Assembly (NCBI GenBank): GCA_002633005.1
Contig: NMRA01000268.1
Span: 256,585-320,584, forward strand
Source: Phoronis australis
Lineage: Eukaryota > Phoronida > Phoronidae
DNA length: 64,000 nucleotides
Reading direction: 5' to 3'
Positions 1 through 10,874 of this stretch are shown here, piece after piece. The stretch's first letter is position 1; each line of letters opens with the position of its first letter. Below the pieces are notes generated by a model. It worked only from the letters and a program-made list of their open reading frames with translations, was not told the DNA's origin and did no database searches. The position numbers and the translations under genes are program-made.

Positions 1-1970
1 TTCATCAAAACATGGGTTCTTAACTTTGGTTTCAAACAGCTTTCAAACAACCACCTATTACATGCCAAATCATGCAAAATATTCTTACAGTGAGACAGAT
101 TAACTGAACGTAAGTTATGAAAACAATCCGAAATCCCTAATTCTTCAAAAATGCTCAAAATTTCAGAAGACCAATTATTAGTACAGTAGTGTAGTCCCAC
201 CAAAATATTTGGTATGTTAGTCTATCATCCTCGAAATTAATAATACAATTCCACATTCTCAAAAGCTCAATTTTCCGCCTTACACTGGGGAATTCCCACC
301 CCATGTCACCCATAACAGCATGATTAGGAGCGAATTTGTGAACGTCCAAGAAAAATCGCGCAGCTCTATTCTGAATGACATCATAATCCTGTAGACTAGA
401 GCCGCCCCAGACACCTACACTATAATCTCTAACAGGCACAACACAGGCATTGAATATTGTAGTGAACGTTCTGTACCTCATATTTTTATTCTTTTTAAAT
501 TTATTAATTAAAGTGCCCAAAGGTCTTCCGGCAGATTCGGATAGAGTTTTAGCAGTTTCAGAAAACTTCAAATGTTTATTTAAAATTATTCCTAAATATT
601 TATATTTGGGTACATATTCTAGGTCTAGTCGACCCAACCAAAATGGAGAGACATGCTTGGATCTGAAGTGAATAATATTAGTTGACAATTAGCCTCCATT
701 TAGAGAACCATTTATCAACTATATTCAATAAACCCTGTAAATTTTCTTCGCTCTCGGCAAGTACCACTATATCATCTGACAGCATAAAACAAAGATGAAG
801 CGTTATCAGCACGGATAGGAATTCCTAAATTTGACTGTTTTAATTCCTTTGCCAAATCATTTATAAATAGTGCAAAAAGAGTAGGTGATAAAACATCTCC
901 TTGTTTGACCCCACAAGATGTATAAAACCAGTCCGTAAAGGTATTATTAATCTTAACACAGGATTGAGTTTTGGCATAAATATTTTTATTTTTTATTCAT
1001 AAAATTTTCCAACTATCATAAGATCCAACATTTTAAAAAGTAAACTATTTCTATCTACCCAGACAAAAGCTTTTTGCGTATCAATAAAAGTAGCAAATGT
1101 GGATTGTTTGTTATTCAAGCGATTACGTATAATCGAGGTCAAAACAAAGACGTGATCAACACATGCTGTGTCACGACGAAAGCCATTTTGCTCATCAACA
1201 AGGAGCCTGTTTTCCTCCGCGTACTCAACCAGTCTATTGTTCAATACTACTATACAACTTGTATACGTTAGACAACAAGATGATACCTCTATAACTCAGC
1301 GGGACGCGCGGGTCCTTCTCTGACCCCTTTGGAATAGGCATAATAACGGATTTAGCCCATAAACTAGGAACCATACCGTAACGAAAAACCATTTGGAACA
1401 AACAAGTCAAAAGGTCAATAGCGGTGTCATTTTTACATACTTCATAACAAATATGATCAATTCCTACTGCTTTATTGTATTTAGATTTCATCACTACCCG
1501 CTTTACTTCATCGCGAGTAATATTTTTATTCAAAATACTATTTTCATCAAAGTCAAGATTATCAAACGACTCAAGATGAGCTTTTTTGAGAAGCATATCA
1601 GCATGAAATCCACGGTCAAAATTATTTACAGTTGGACCATTGTATAACGATTCATACTCGTTCTTCATTTATTAAAAACATATTGGTTATTGGTATTAGG
1701 GTTTCCAGTGTCATCGTATACCTCCATGGGTATTGCCTTTCTAAAAGAGGGGCCCAAGTTCTTAATGCACTTCCTAAATTTTGTTGGGTTACTGAAATTT
1801 AAAGATTCTATGAGGTCAGCTTGATCTCTCAAAAATTTTCTTTCGATCCTCCTGTGGTCTTTATCAAATAGAACCTGGGCATTTTGAAATTGCCGTCTCA
1901 GTAAAGAGCGTTCTTCTCGAGAGCCGCTGCATTTCAATAATTTTTTTCCTTTAAACTTACATCTTTCCAA
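1..1970 (-). mobile_element. Non-LTR retrotransposon (LINE) reverse transcriptase, decayed, 3' end cut by window edge
   Basis: Read on the minus strand, successive frames give a LINE polyprotein from the pre-RT region to the C-terminus. About 1970-1665 is a basic linker. About 1668-1234 holds RT fingers with the segment GIDHICYEVCKNDTAIDLL and then WAKSVIMPIPKG. About 1244-993 has NGFRRDTACVDHVF and the catalytic motif FIDTQKAF (first Asp). About 790-690 carries MLSDDIVVLAE, the second catalytic box, where the usual Tyr-Ala before Asp-Asp is Leu-Ser. About 688-155 holds the thumb motif KYKYLGIILN and the C-terminal region. The reading continues below 155 to the window start (WSSEILSIFEELGIS, then PKLRTHVL) in shifted frames. 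At least three frameshifts separate the blocks, so the copy is dead. No endonuclease domain was recognised upstream of 1970. The clade is not resolved; Jockey, CR1 or RTE-like are all possible. Confidence 0.85.
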
Positions 1971-4900
1971 TTAGCTCGGAATACATGGCAATGTCTCACA
2001 TACCCTCGCATTCTTCCTTTTCTAGCAAGGTCCTAGCAAGCTTCTAGTTTATTGAACTCTGCCCTGACTCCTCTTTTTTGACAAATACTAAAAGTATAGA
2101 CGGTTGGAAAAAGTCTATTTCAAATTACACTCATTGTGTTCATAGCAGCCCTGGAACTAGACAGGCCTAGAATAGGAGAGTCTATTGTTCACTCTGAGTA
2201 ATTTGTCCACTGTAAGATTAGAGGGGTAGCAGGTTGCTGTCATTAACATTAGAAATCGTTACTGTTGTTAAGAAATTGCTTTACCGTGTCTGGTCAGCTG
2301 TTGAATTCAAATTCTGAAAATCAAATTTCCAAGTCTACTCTTGGAAAGTTTGGATATTTGTGATATTTACTGTTCTGTGAACAAATTTTGAATAATGCCC
2401 CTGGTTACTAATTGTTATATTAGGTGTATGAAAGAGCCATTCATTGATATACATACTATAGATAGGAAGTGTGCTTGAAGGACCCACAGGCTAGTGGGTT
2501 TATATTTGCTCCATTATGTACTTTATTGTGCAATAATTGATCTTATTATTTGTTGGGACTTGCATAATTTCTGGCTGATAAATAAGGTTTCTTGGTACTG
2601 ACACTGTCCTCACCTTTTGACCCTTTGACCCATTTTTAAGTTATTCTATATTGACATTGTAGGGGTGGAAAAGTCATTAGGCTCAGCAACTGCTATTATT
2701 TTTTGCCATTTTAGATGGTACTTTGTTGTTTTCCTTATCCTTGTGAATTCTTTTTGTTTGTTTTTTATTTCTCAGGTGACGTATGTCTAGTTTGTTTCAC
2801 AAGTTTGATGTCCATGACTATCTTAAATCCCCTTGTGTAATGGGTATGTTGCCCTTGACAGCCAGACAGAGTAATGAGTGCCCTTCAGCTACTTCCAGCT
2901 AGAACACTAGAATGAACTTAGAATGAAAAGGTAACTGGGTTTGTCTGTCCAGACAATCCTGAAAAGGGCAATAAGTCAAACCTTACTCTTGGCTTAGTTC
3001 AAGTAACAAAAGTATGATAAAGGCAAATAGTACAGAAAGGTTAGATGCTGGTATGAAAAAGTTATATTTGTTCCTCTGGTGACTGTATTTTCTTGAATAG
3101 ATGCCCTTTGTGATTTTCAATGATCGAAAAGGGATTCATTCTGTTGACATAAGGGTGATACCCAAGAATGTCCTATAATATTTTCAAGTCCTATGACTCC
3201 TATCGAATACTGCTGTCACATACTCTGGCAAGTTGGCTGAGTGCCTATTGTAGTGATTCCTCAAAGGTGTCTTACCTTACATCTTGGTTGTCCGTGGTCG
3301 AGCTCAATAGTTCTGCTTTGGTGTGTGGTCTGGGTATCGAATGCCACTCTGCATCCAAACATGTGTATCGGCCGCAGGGCCGCTTAATTAATATTCATGA
3401 TGCGCCCTCATTGGCCATTACCGGCATATGGGCCGGACAGCCAACGTCGGCAGTCTCCAAGACGAACAGCAGTCGTCTCTCGATGCCGACAGAGGGCGCA
3501 CGCGGCAGAAGGCCAGCGCAGCAGTGAGACAGGTCAAGTGACGTCTCACTACACTATTCATGTGGTAGACTGATGTTTTGACTACTAGATGGAGCTGTGG
3601 TCAGGCGAGAAGCAGAGGCAACGTTACTTGCGAGTGCATTATAAACTCCAGTATTAAATTTTGATATCCTCTACAACTAGATGTTTCAAAACTTTCACGC
3701 TATTTATTTGCAAACCATGGTTGTGAAGAGGTGCTTTTTAAAATTGGTTCATGTGAAATATGGGACATTTGTTTTTCTAAAAACGTGAAAGAGTGTGTGT
3801 TTCCTTAATATCATTTTAATCCCAAACTGTAAACCACTTAAAAACTTATTCCCGTATGATTATGAAGTAACTTTTCTGAGCAAACAGAATTTTAAAGTGT
3901 AGAATTATTCACTTTAACTTAAGAATTTGAAGGTACATCTGTATATGTGGCACACCAAAAATGCTGCTGACACAAATGATACCACACTTAACTTGCTGTA
4001 CACTCGGATAAAATTCAATTAGTACAGGATACAGGCTGGTAATTTACTTACGGTATTGTTCATACTTTAGATGTAAGCGGTATCTGTCAAGCTTCATGAA
4101 AGTTACTCATTGAATGATTTTTTTTTGAAAAAAATCCGTTAAAAATTATTACCAAAATGAACCATCAGTCAAACATTGAACATTGTAAACGTCCACTATT
4201 TGTCATAACATAATGTTGTTAGCTATGACTTAGGACATCAAAGTATTGTGCTACTAATCTTGGAAATAATGAAGAACAACCACATGTCTAGCACACTGTC
4301 CCCTAATTTCCTGAGATTTTTATAGTACATATCATTCAGCTGTGTTAATAGTTAAAAGCATTACTGTTAGGATAAATTACCATGTCTCTGACCTCATTGG
4401 CTTAGTTATTGAAAGATTTGTTACTGTCCAGATAAAACTGAGCTTGTTATTTAAAATGCCTGGAATGATTAATTATACCTGGGAATGTCCGGTCAAGATT
4501 GATGCTGGTACCTATGTACCTAAAGTGAGTGTAGGAGGGTCAGCTGAGAACATGTGCACTGAGAAGAGTTAATGTACCTATACAAGTACATCCTGCACTG
4601 GATGTTGGCTGACCTTGTGATGTGTGACTGGGATACGGGTGGGAAATTAGGTTACCCACGCATTTAGAGTGTGGACTTAGAAAAAGGAGCCATTTTTAGG
4701 GTGTTCATGAAAATCCATTCTTTTGTTTGGTGTGTGGGGATTAATTCCTGAACCTGAACATTTCATACGGATTCTTGAACAATGATTTTAAACCCTTTTT
4801 AAAAGCCAGAAAGAGTACATTCAAGTTTAGTTGTCGTAAATAAGTAATCATAGTAAAAGTAATAAAAGTTTATAAAGTATTGATAGCATGATTTCTTTTG

Positions 4901-5742
4901 CTTAGTGGGAAAAAGGAAGCAGAATTTCAAACTTGCAGAAATTCATTAAAGTCATCAGCGGCTGATGAAACGTTAGTTTTCTTTGTACCAGTCATGGAGA
5001 TTTTCGTCAGAAAAGGATTTCATAATGATACGTTTATTTCCTTAAATGCCTGTGACCCAAAGTACAGTAAACAAAAATTAAACAAGCACATTTGTACATG
5101 CAGTCAACCCATTTAAGGTTATCTCCAACCTTATTTAGTGGCATCTATTCCAACTCGTATATCAAAAAAACTAAGCTTTGTCAATTAGTAGAAGTATATA
5201 TTATCTGAAAGAAAAATGATTAGGGAATATAATAATACTTTTTGTATTAATGTACCAAATTATTTTTACCTAAAAACCCTTTTTAAGTCAAAATTTTATT
5301 TTTAAGAAAGGTACCCTCTTAGCAAAAGAACCGTTCGATCGCTTTTAATGAAACTTTTTTAAATGAAAACTTCACCAGTTACCTCAAAAATGCGATTAGG
5401 AATTTTCGATTAGTCTTTTCGTTTGGTTTCTATGACAAATCAACTCGGGTATCTTTGTAAAAAACGGAAGTCATATTCGTCTTTGTTACATTGCGCAAAA
5501 ATAGGCCTTTGTATCGAAAATCCATAACAGCGTTTTTGAGACTGATGACTAAATATTAATTTTGGAATGTTTCAGCGAAATCCACTGAGCCGTTTTCTAG
5601 AATTCCTGTGCCTAAGTTCAAATGAAGTCGATTTGCCGAAGCCGACAAAAAGCTGATTAAACTGGGACAAGTGAAAATCTCAAAGTCTATGCTTAATTAT
5701 TTGGTAAACGCTTTTTTGCGGTATACATGACCTATACAAGCC
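1971..5742. other. No gene recognised; intergenic, with one GC-rich patch
   Basis: AT-rich sequence without a convincing coding exon or RNA gene on either strand. The only clear change of composition is about 3360-3560, a GC- and CpG-richer patch containing TGCGCCCTC near 3402 and its inverted partner GAGGGCGCA near 3485. This could be a short mobile fragment. The open frames here are short and have no recognisable motif. Confidence 0.5.
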
Positions 5743-5746
5743 TTAA

Positions 5747-5903
5747 AGGCGAAGGCAACCTTTTTTCATTTCATTTTGAGCTAAAATAAGGTTGGTTGGT
5801 TATCCTAGACATATTTTTCACTTAATTACAGCTTTTCGTAATTTTATATAATTACTCGTCCTCTACTCCGGAAGTGATGTTTTTGGATGCAAGCGTTTCC
5901 CGC
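5747..5903 (+). repeat. Left terminal inverted repeat of TTAA transposon copy 1
   Basis: Pairs with 7301-7457 in inverted orientation over about 155 bp with scattered mismatches. Shared internal words include GGTTGGTTGGTTATCCTAG, TTACAGCTTTTCG and CCGGAAGTGA. It serves as the presumed transposase binding end and must also lie in the promoter region of the P2X7-like gene, whose ATG is at 6082. Confidence 0.85.
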
Positions 5904-6081
5904 CACTTGGTTTTGCGTTGAGTTTACCGTGCGAATCTGTTCTATTCTACTTTTGTTTTGTGCTGTTTTTCAACAATTGTCGCCACCACTTTCCATCGGC
6001 GAGTATTCTGCGGCAAGATAGGTTAGTAGAGAACTCAACTACGTTGGATTTAGGGATTGTTTAGTGTGCTGTAAGCTGAAA

Positions 6082-6476
6082 ATGGCTGGAGTCGGTGACC
6101 CGTATCACAGTGACAGAGTGTGAGTGACGGAGACCTTGTTCACAGCAGTGGTGACGAGGAATTTTTTCACGGACATTCAGTGGGTGGGTACATGTTTGAG
6201 CCCGAGTGTAACGAGGCAGAGTACGCACAGGCACAGGCAGCTGTTGAGAGAAACGAGGCGGCTACTGAGGACAGACGTGGTGACACATCTTGGTGCAAAT
6301 GCACTGTGTGCGTTGTTATGCCTACCTCAATGGAATGCTTGTGCTGTTCAGAGTTCGACGAGGCCAAGCCACTACTGGACACGGTTAAGTGGACCTCCGG
6401 CATACCATGGACAGAGGAACAACTGTCCCACTTGCCAGAGTGTCCCGCGACACACTCCCACTGGATGGTGACCTGA
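6082..6476 (+). pseudogene. P2X7-C-terminus-like (ballast-type) domain protein fragment, transposon copy 1
   Basis: Starts [11 protein letters not shown] at 6082. One missing T after the Asp codon (near 6115), compared with copy 2, shifts the frame, and the correct frame resumes as [15 protein letters not shown] from 6120. Next come the family-like GGYMFEPE and then the cysteine cluster [17 protein letters not shown]. The W-C-x-C-x2-C ... C-L-C-C pattern and the preceding Y-x-F-E-P motif are those of the zinc-binding, cysteine-rich cytoplasmic domain at the end of vertebrate P2X7 receptors, which also occurs alone in many invertebrate proteins. The rest of that domain is missing: after about 6380-6395 the reading is antisense to the THAP gene and stops at 6476. 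There are no membrane segments, so this is not a channel. Broken in this copy. Confidence 0.7.
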
Positions 6477-7193
6477 GCACCCAAACTGCTTACATCGTGT
6501 CGTGTGACTCCCTCGCCACACACCTGGCACCTTCTAAATAGCTCCAACACTTTAGACAAGTCCACAATAAACTTATCAAAGTTTGGCTCACCGATCTGTT
6601 CACTGGACGACGAACTGTCCTCTTCACTGGGTGTCGAACTGGGCCTGTAATCACTCCCACTACTCAATATCGCTGCAGGGCTGCTTAGAGGCTCTGGGCT
6701 GGAGAAAACAGTACAGGGCGAATCACTACTGGTTCCAGGAATGGCACGCTCTGGGGTACGTTCGGAGGCACGGGTGACAGTGGATGAAGTGCTTCCACTG
6801 GCTCCAGTCACTGTACTGGCCATAGCTCGCGAGGCTTCTCTCTTCAAAAACGCACTTCTCAGGAACCAGTAGTGATCTCTCGGGTGGCGACGGGGCACTG
6901 CCGGGAATCAACACAGACGGAATGGCATTCTTCTTCATGCGTTGTTTCGCAGGGACCTTCATCAGTTCAGCGTACAAATCCCTTTCGTAATCGGACAGCA
7001 GAAAGTGCTTGCCACACACACGGTAATTCTCGACTGGTTTGTACATTGCGTGGACGGGTAACGCTGTGTTCTTCACACGAACGAGTCAAGTATGGCGAAG
7101 TTTGTCGTCCATCGGAAAGCGATGCTAAGGTACTCCCAAAGCGGGCGTGAGACGATAATTCGTACATCCCGGTACGCAGCAACAGTGTGGCAT
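6385..7193 (-). pseudogene. THAP-domain transposase N-terminal fragment, transposon copy 1
   Basis: Minus strand, ATG at 7193 reading [11 protein letters not shown] (zinc-binding Cys pair). After one or more frameshifts it continues as the middle of a THAP domain with NYRVCGKHF (the C-x2-H half of the C2CH site), then NAIPSVLIPG, which corresponds to the AVPTIF box that closes THAP domains. A Ser/Thr-rich linker follows, then a second small zinc-ribbon-like module: [19 protein letters not shown] (CxxC), [14 protein letters not shown] (C-x3-H-type pair) and GMPEVHL. This second module sits before the catalytic domain in THAP transposon proteins of animals. The catalytic part is absent: coding ends at the deletion junction near 6385. 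Frameshifted and therefore inactive. Known THAP domains bind specific DNA, here presumably the element ends. Confidence 0.75.
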
Positions 7194-7300
7194 GTTGACT
7201 GACTATTAAATGAAAGCAAACGACGACGTAACTTAACACAACTGAGGTAGAACAATGACTGACTAGACTGCTCTCACAGTCAGACTATATGAAAAGAAAT

Positions 7301-7457
7301 TGGCGCTAAATGCTTGCCTCCTAAAACGTCACTTCCGGAGTAGCGGACGAGTAATTAACAAAATTACGAAAAGCTGTAATTAAGTGGAAAATATGTCTAG
7401 GATAACCAACCAACCTTATTTTAGCTCAAAATGACATGAAAAAGGTTGCCTTTGCCT
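7301..7457 (-). repeat. Right terminal inverted repeat of TTAA transposon copy 1
   Basis: Inverted partner of 5747-5903. Ends GGTTGCCTTTGCCT and is followed directly by the TTAA duplication at 7458-7461. The THAP gene ATG (7193) is about 110 bp inside its inner edge, so the repeat probably carries that gene's promoter. Confidence 0.85.
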
Positions 7458-7461
7458 TTAA

Positions 7462-8501
7462 ATATGTTTGCTATTTCAACATTCACTCTCAATGTCAACT
7501 GATTTTGCAGTGCGTAATTAACTTAATTATTATTAAAAACGTACCATTCCCAGCTAACTACTGTTGTTTGCGACCATTTGACCTACTTTTATATGTAAAT
7601 AGGTCATAGTTCACATAGCCTGTACACGTCACGGGCTGGGAGACTGATACGAAACCAACTAAGAAATGGATAACAAAGATCGAATCGGTGGTTAAAGCAT
7701 GTCGTTAGCATGAGACCGAAAAATTGAAATGTCAAATTATTAATTGAATGAAGGAATTAGGGTGAGGATTTATCTCTTCATAATTTGCTGTGTTCATGAC
7801 CACAGAGGCCTGAGGCGAAAGTAGCATTAGTTCTGAACGCCAACAGTCGTATGCAAGTGGATGCACAACTTCCTTAGGATCAAAACTACGTTTTGTCTTT
7901 GTTTTCTCCGGCACCATTCTACCATAAGTACACCTCGTTTACTCAATGTTATGGCGGTTTCGTGAATGAAAGGACTGAGGGTATATGAAGCTGTACCTGG
8001 CGGGAGATTCGATTTGATTGAAAGCTCTTTAACCTTTGACCTCGGATAAGTAGTAAACAAATATCCACGCGGTTGTGCTGTTCCGAGGTGGTTCTGTTAA
8101 ATCTTTTTTCTCGCTACGCAGTATATATTCTGTATTTGAAGTTCCCGGAGAATGAAGATAAGGTATTTTACTAGACACGTGAAATATTGTAAAAATGTCC
8201 ATTTTTTAGGAATAAGCCTGGAAATAACCTTTAAGAGTTGTTCTCTTCTTTTAAGACTTGAATACATATATTTAATAACAGAAATGCCTGGCTTAGCTAG
8301 CAGGCATATACAGGATTCTTGAGTTGGGTGCGTCCATTGAACTTCTTTTCTAAAACGTGAATTAAGTTCATAATATTCCTTTCAAATCAAGAGGAAGTGG
8401 TATTCGTTCTTTACAAGACTACCATTGCAATCATTTTGTCGAGTCGCTCATTCAAACTCAATCTATTAATATTCCGCTTCCAGGTGTGCTTACCCACTTC
8501 C
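7462..8501. other. No gene recognised
   Basis: Intergenic sequence without recognisable exons, RNA genes or strong repeats. Short open frames on the minus strand between 7732 and 8060 have no motif. Confidence 0.5.
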
Positions 8502-8806
8502 ACTTGTAGTCAGTCTATGGTTATTTGTCTGGTGTGCTACTTGTAGTCTATGGTTATTTGTCTGGTGTGCTACTTGTAGTCTATGGTTATTTGTCTGGTG
8601 TGCTACTTGTAGTCTATGGTTATTTGTCTGGTGTGCTACTTGTAGTCTATTGTTATTTGTCTGGTGTGCTACTTGTAGTCTATGGTTATTTGTCTGGTGT
8701 GCTACTTGTAGTCTATGGTTATTTGTCTGGTGTGCTACTTGTAGTCTATGGTTATTTGTCTGGTGTGCTACTTGTAGTCTGTGGTTATTTGTCTGGTGTG
8801 CTACTG
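8502..8806. repeat. 33-bp minisatellite, about nine units
   Basis: Head-to-tail copies of a 33-bp unit that begins GGTGTGCTACTTGTAGTCTA and continues with TGGTTATTTGTCT. Eight full units run from 8531 to 8794 with partial units at both ends. Units differ by only one or two bases, so the array is young or homogenised. As 33 is a multiple of three, one frame stays open and reads SGVLLVVYGYL repeatedly; there is no sign that it is a gene. Confidence 0.95.
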
Positions 8807-9239
8807 TTTTGCAACGCTAAAAATCAACTCCCTCTTTTCTAATTTTCCATGTCATGCACCGAGTAATAAAAGGGGTTCAAGGTGGACAACTGCCTTTCAC
8901 AAAGTTTCTTCAAGTAATTTTGAAGACAGCATGGTGGAACATTTCAAAATTAGTTTATCAAAATTTCTAATAAAAGTAAACTTGAAGAATATAGTACAGA
9001 TATGTCATTGGAGAGTTAATGGAACATGTGGCATCAACAAACCCATGATGAAATTTGAACATGTTTAATAATGCATTGAGCTTTTGAAAAATGGAAAATG
9101 CGCGTTTGGCAATCACTTTTGTTCAAATTTGAGGACATATGCTTTTGGTATATTTTGTTTCATACTGTTAATTCTCCCGGCAGGTGGCAGTACTAAAAGT
9201 GAGCAAAGCACTTTCACACTTTAACCCTGTCTATGCTAT

Positions 9240-9375
9240 GGACGGGGCAGCATTGAAAAAAGTGGGAGGCTACAGCCTCCCAGCCCCCCTCCCTGTGATG
9301 CACCGCCAACAGACTATGAGCGGTGCAGCATTGAAAAAAAGTGGGGGCTACAGCCCTCCCAGCCCCTTTTGGTGT
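9240..9375. repeat. Direct duplication of about 74 bp with a small palindrome
   Basis: The words GCAGCATTGAAAAAA, GTGGG, GGCTACAGCC and CCCAGCCCC occur at about 9247 and again at about 9325. In the first copy GGGAGGCTACAGCCTCCC is a near-perfect palindrome that could fold as a hairpin. Function unknown. Confidence 0.7.
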
Positions 9376-9482
9376 ACACGGCGATTTTTGCAAACTACTT
9401 TGTACATGGTTTATAAGGAGTGTGTATGGAGGGCTTTCTCAGTCAAGGGTTCAAATGTGGCTGGAAAGTTACTGTAGTCGTC

Positions 9483-10874
9483 CGGTTACCGCCCATGCTT
9501 GGCTTAGCGCCCACCCCCGAAATTTTCAATTTTTCATTTTTAAGCGCCGATGCTCGGCTTACCATCCGCCCCCAATTTTTTATAATCGAGACCTCCTTAA
9601 GTGTGTGCTTTTATGAGCCTCCGTCTCACAAAACTAAAATTGCAAAATGTGCGCAACTTGTTTACCTTTCTGTGACAATCAATCAGTTTTAGCAGAACCC
9701 GGAACTTGCCTTACTATGGCGGTAAAATACCCGTATTCTCATGCTCTTTACTAAAGGAGACACAATTTGGTCCCTTTGGCTCACGCGCGGAGCTCGTGTC
9801 AGCACGTACTGATCACTGAGACAGCACTTGTCGAATGTATTTCATTGCCGTGGAAGAACCAACAAAGCGGTACTTGACAAGAATTTCAAGTCTGTGCCCT
9901 ACCTTTCTAGATTCCCCGTGACAGTACACGAAACATCACCCTGAGCAATGAAAAAAAAAACACGAGCACACTTGGTTGGTACATGACCACCGACATCATT
10001 TTGAATACAAGCAGATACAGGCCATTGTTCATTAAACGCACGCTTTTAATGACTCACTCCTGACACCAAAATGGAAGCGCTCAACCAAAAGCAACAGCGC
10101 AAGAAACCAACTTGTAATTAAGCACAAGTCGAACATTCTATCCACATCTATGTGGTCAAAAACTTATTTTTTTGAACTCTTGATTTGCCTGTTGACTTTA
10201 TACATGATGTGTTTTTGCTTTTTTTACATGTGTTTTGCTTCATTATTTTTGCAGCCGACTGACCACCCCTATTGCGTATTAGTAGTATCCTCTGTGCTTT
10301 GAACAAATGCTGGGTCAGTTTTTTCTGCACAGAAAGAAATATACAATGTATATAAAATGTTACATTGTTCAAACTAGGTTCAAAGTAGTTAGAAGAAGGA
10401 CCGGCTGACCCCTGTTAATCATTAGCACGTTTGGTGGCCAAAGTAACTAATGGCAGCATATCTTCACAAAATCACCTGCTTCCCATAGCAATACATGCCG
10501 ATCTAGCGTAGTCTTGCGTGATCTTACTTTTCTCTCAAGAAACTTGCCCTACTGAAGGCACGTCTGTCTGTAAGAACACCTTCCAAGACATGACGAGCAG
10601 CGACCGAGGTACGTAGAAACCCAATCACGCTCGGGATGACGGCGCCACTGTATCGTGTGCGCTATTCCACTTCATCCTATCGAAGTCCGTTACTTCAGTC
10701 TGCCAACATATATTTTAACTAACGTGCTTGAAGTCTGAAGTCAGTGTAGCTAAAATCGGTCCTTTGTGCAGTAAGCATCCACTCCAGACTTCAAAAATTT
10801 CCATTTTAACCGCCCATACTCGGCTTACCGCCCACCCCCTGATTCCCAATTTAAGCGCCCTGGGCGGTAACCCG
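9483..10874. mobile_element. Candidate non-autonomous DNA element bounded by GGTTACCGCCCA / TGGGCGGTAACC
   Basis: A 12-base inverted pair bounds the segment: GGTTACCGCCCA at about 9483 and TGGGCGGTAACC ending at about 10874. Next to the ends lie further copies of a related GC-rich word family: CGCCCATGCTTGGCTTA near 9490, CGCCGATGCTCGGCTTA near 9544 and CGCCCATACTCGGCTTA near 10811, each followed by a run of C. No protein-coding frame was recognised between them and no clear target duplication was found, so the mobile nature is an inference. Confidence 0.4.

Larger units (their letters stand above)
5743..7461 (-). mobile_element. TTAA-flanked TIR DNA transposon, Kolobok-like, copy 1 (internally deleted)
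   Basis: The element occupies 5747-7457 (1711 bp) and is flanked on both sides by TTAA (5743-5746 and 7458-7461). The ends are inverted repeats beginning AGGCGAAGGCAACC on the left and AGGCAAAGGCAACC (reverse complement) on the right, and the similarity continues for about 155 bp. Inside are two gene fragments transcribed towards each other: a THAP-domain gene from the right end (minus strand) and a P2X7-tail-like gene from the left end (plus strand). TTAA target duplication together with a THAP protein is the known signature of the Kolobok superfamily; piggyBac also uses TTAA but has no THAP domain. No DDE transposase core is present, so this copy is non-autonomous. A second copy lies at 57914-59598 in opposite orientation. 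Strand is given as that of the THAP gene. Confidence 0.85.

Noticed and set aside
6167-6898. A 243-codon minus-strand frame through transposon copy 1
   Set aside because: Its first two thirds are the THAP gene linker and zinc-ribbon part (kept as part of the pseudogene), but the last ~70 codons are antisense to the P2X7-like gene and have no motif of their own.
5743-7461. piggyBac or P element
   Set aside because: piggyBac shares TTAA but has no THAP domain; P elements have THAP but make 8-bp duplications. Kolobok fits both features.
8525-8842. Open frame with SGVLLVVYGYL repeats
   Set aside because: A by-product of a 33-bp minisatellite, whose period is a multiple of three; no flanking gene structure.
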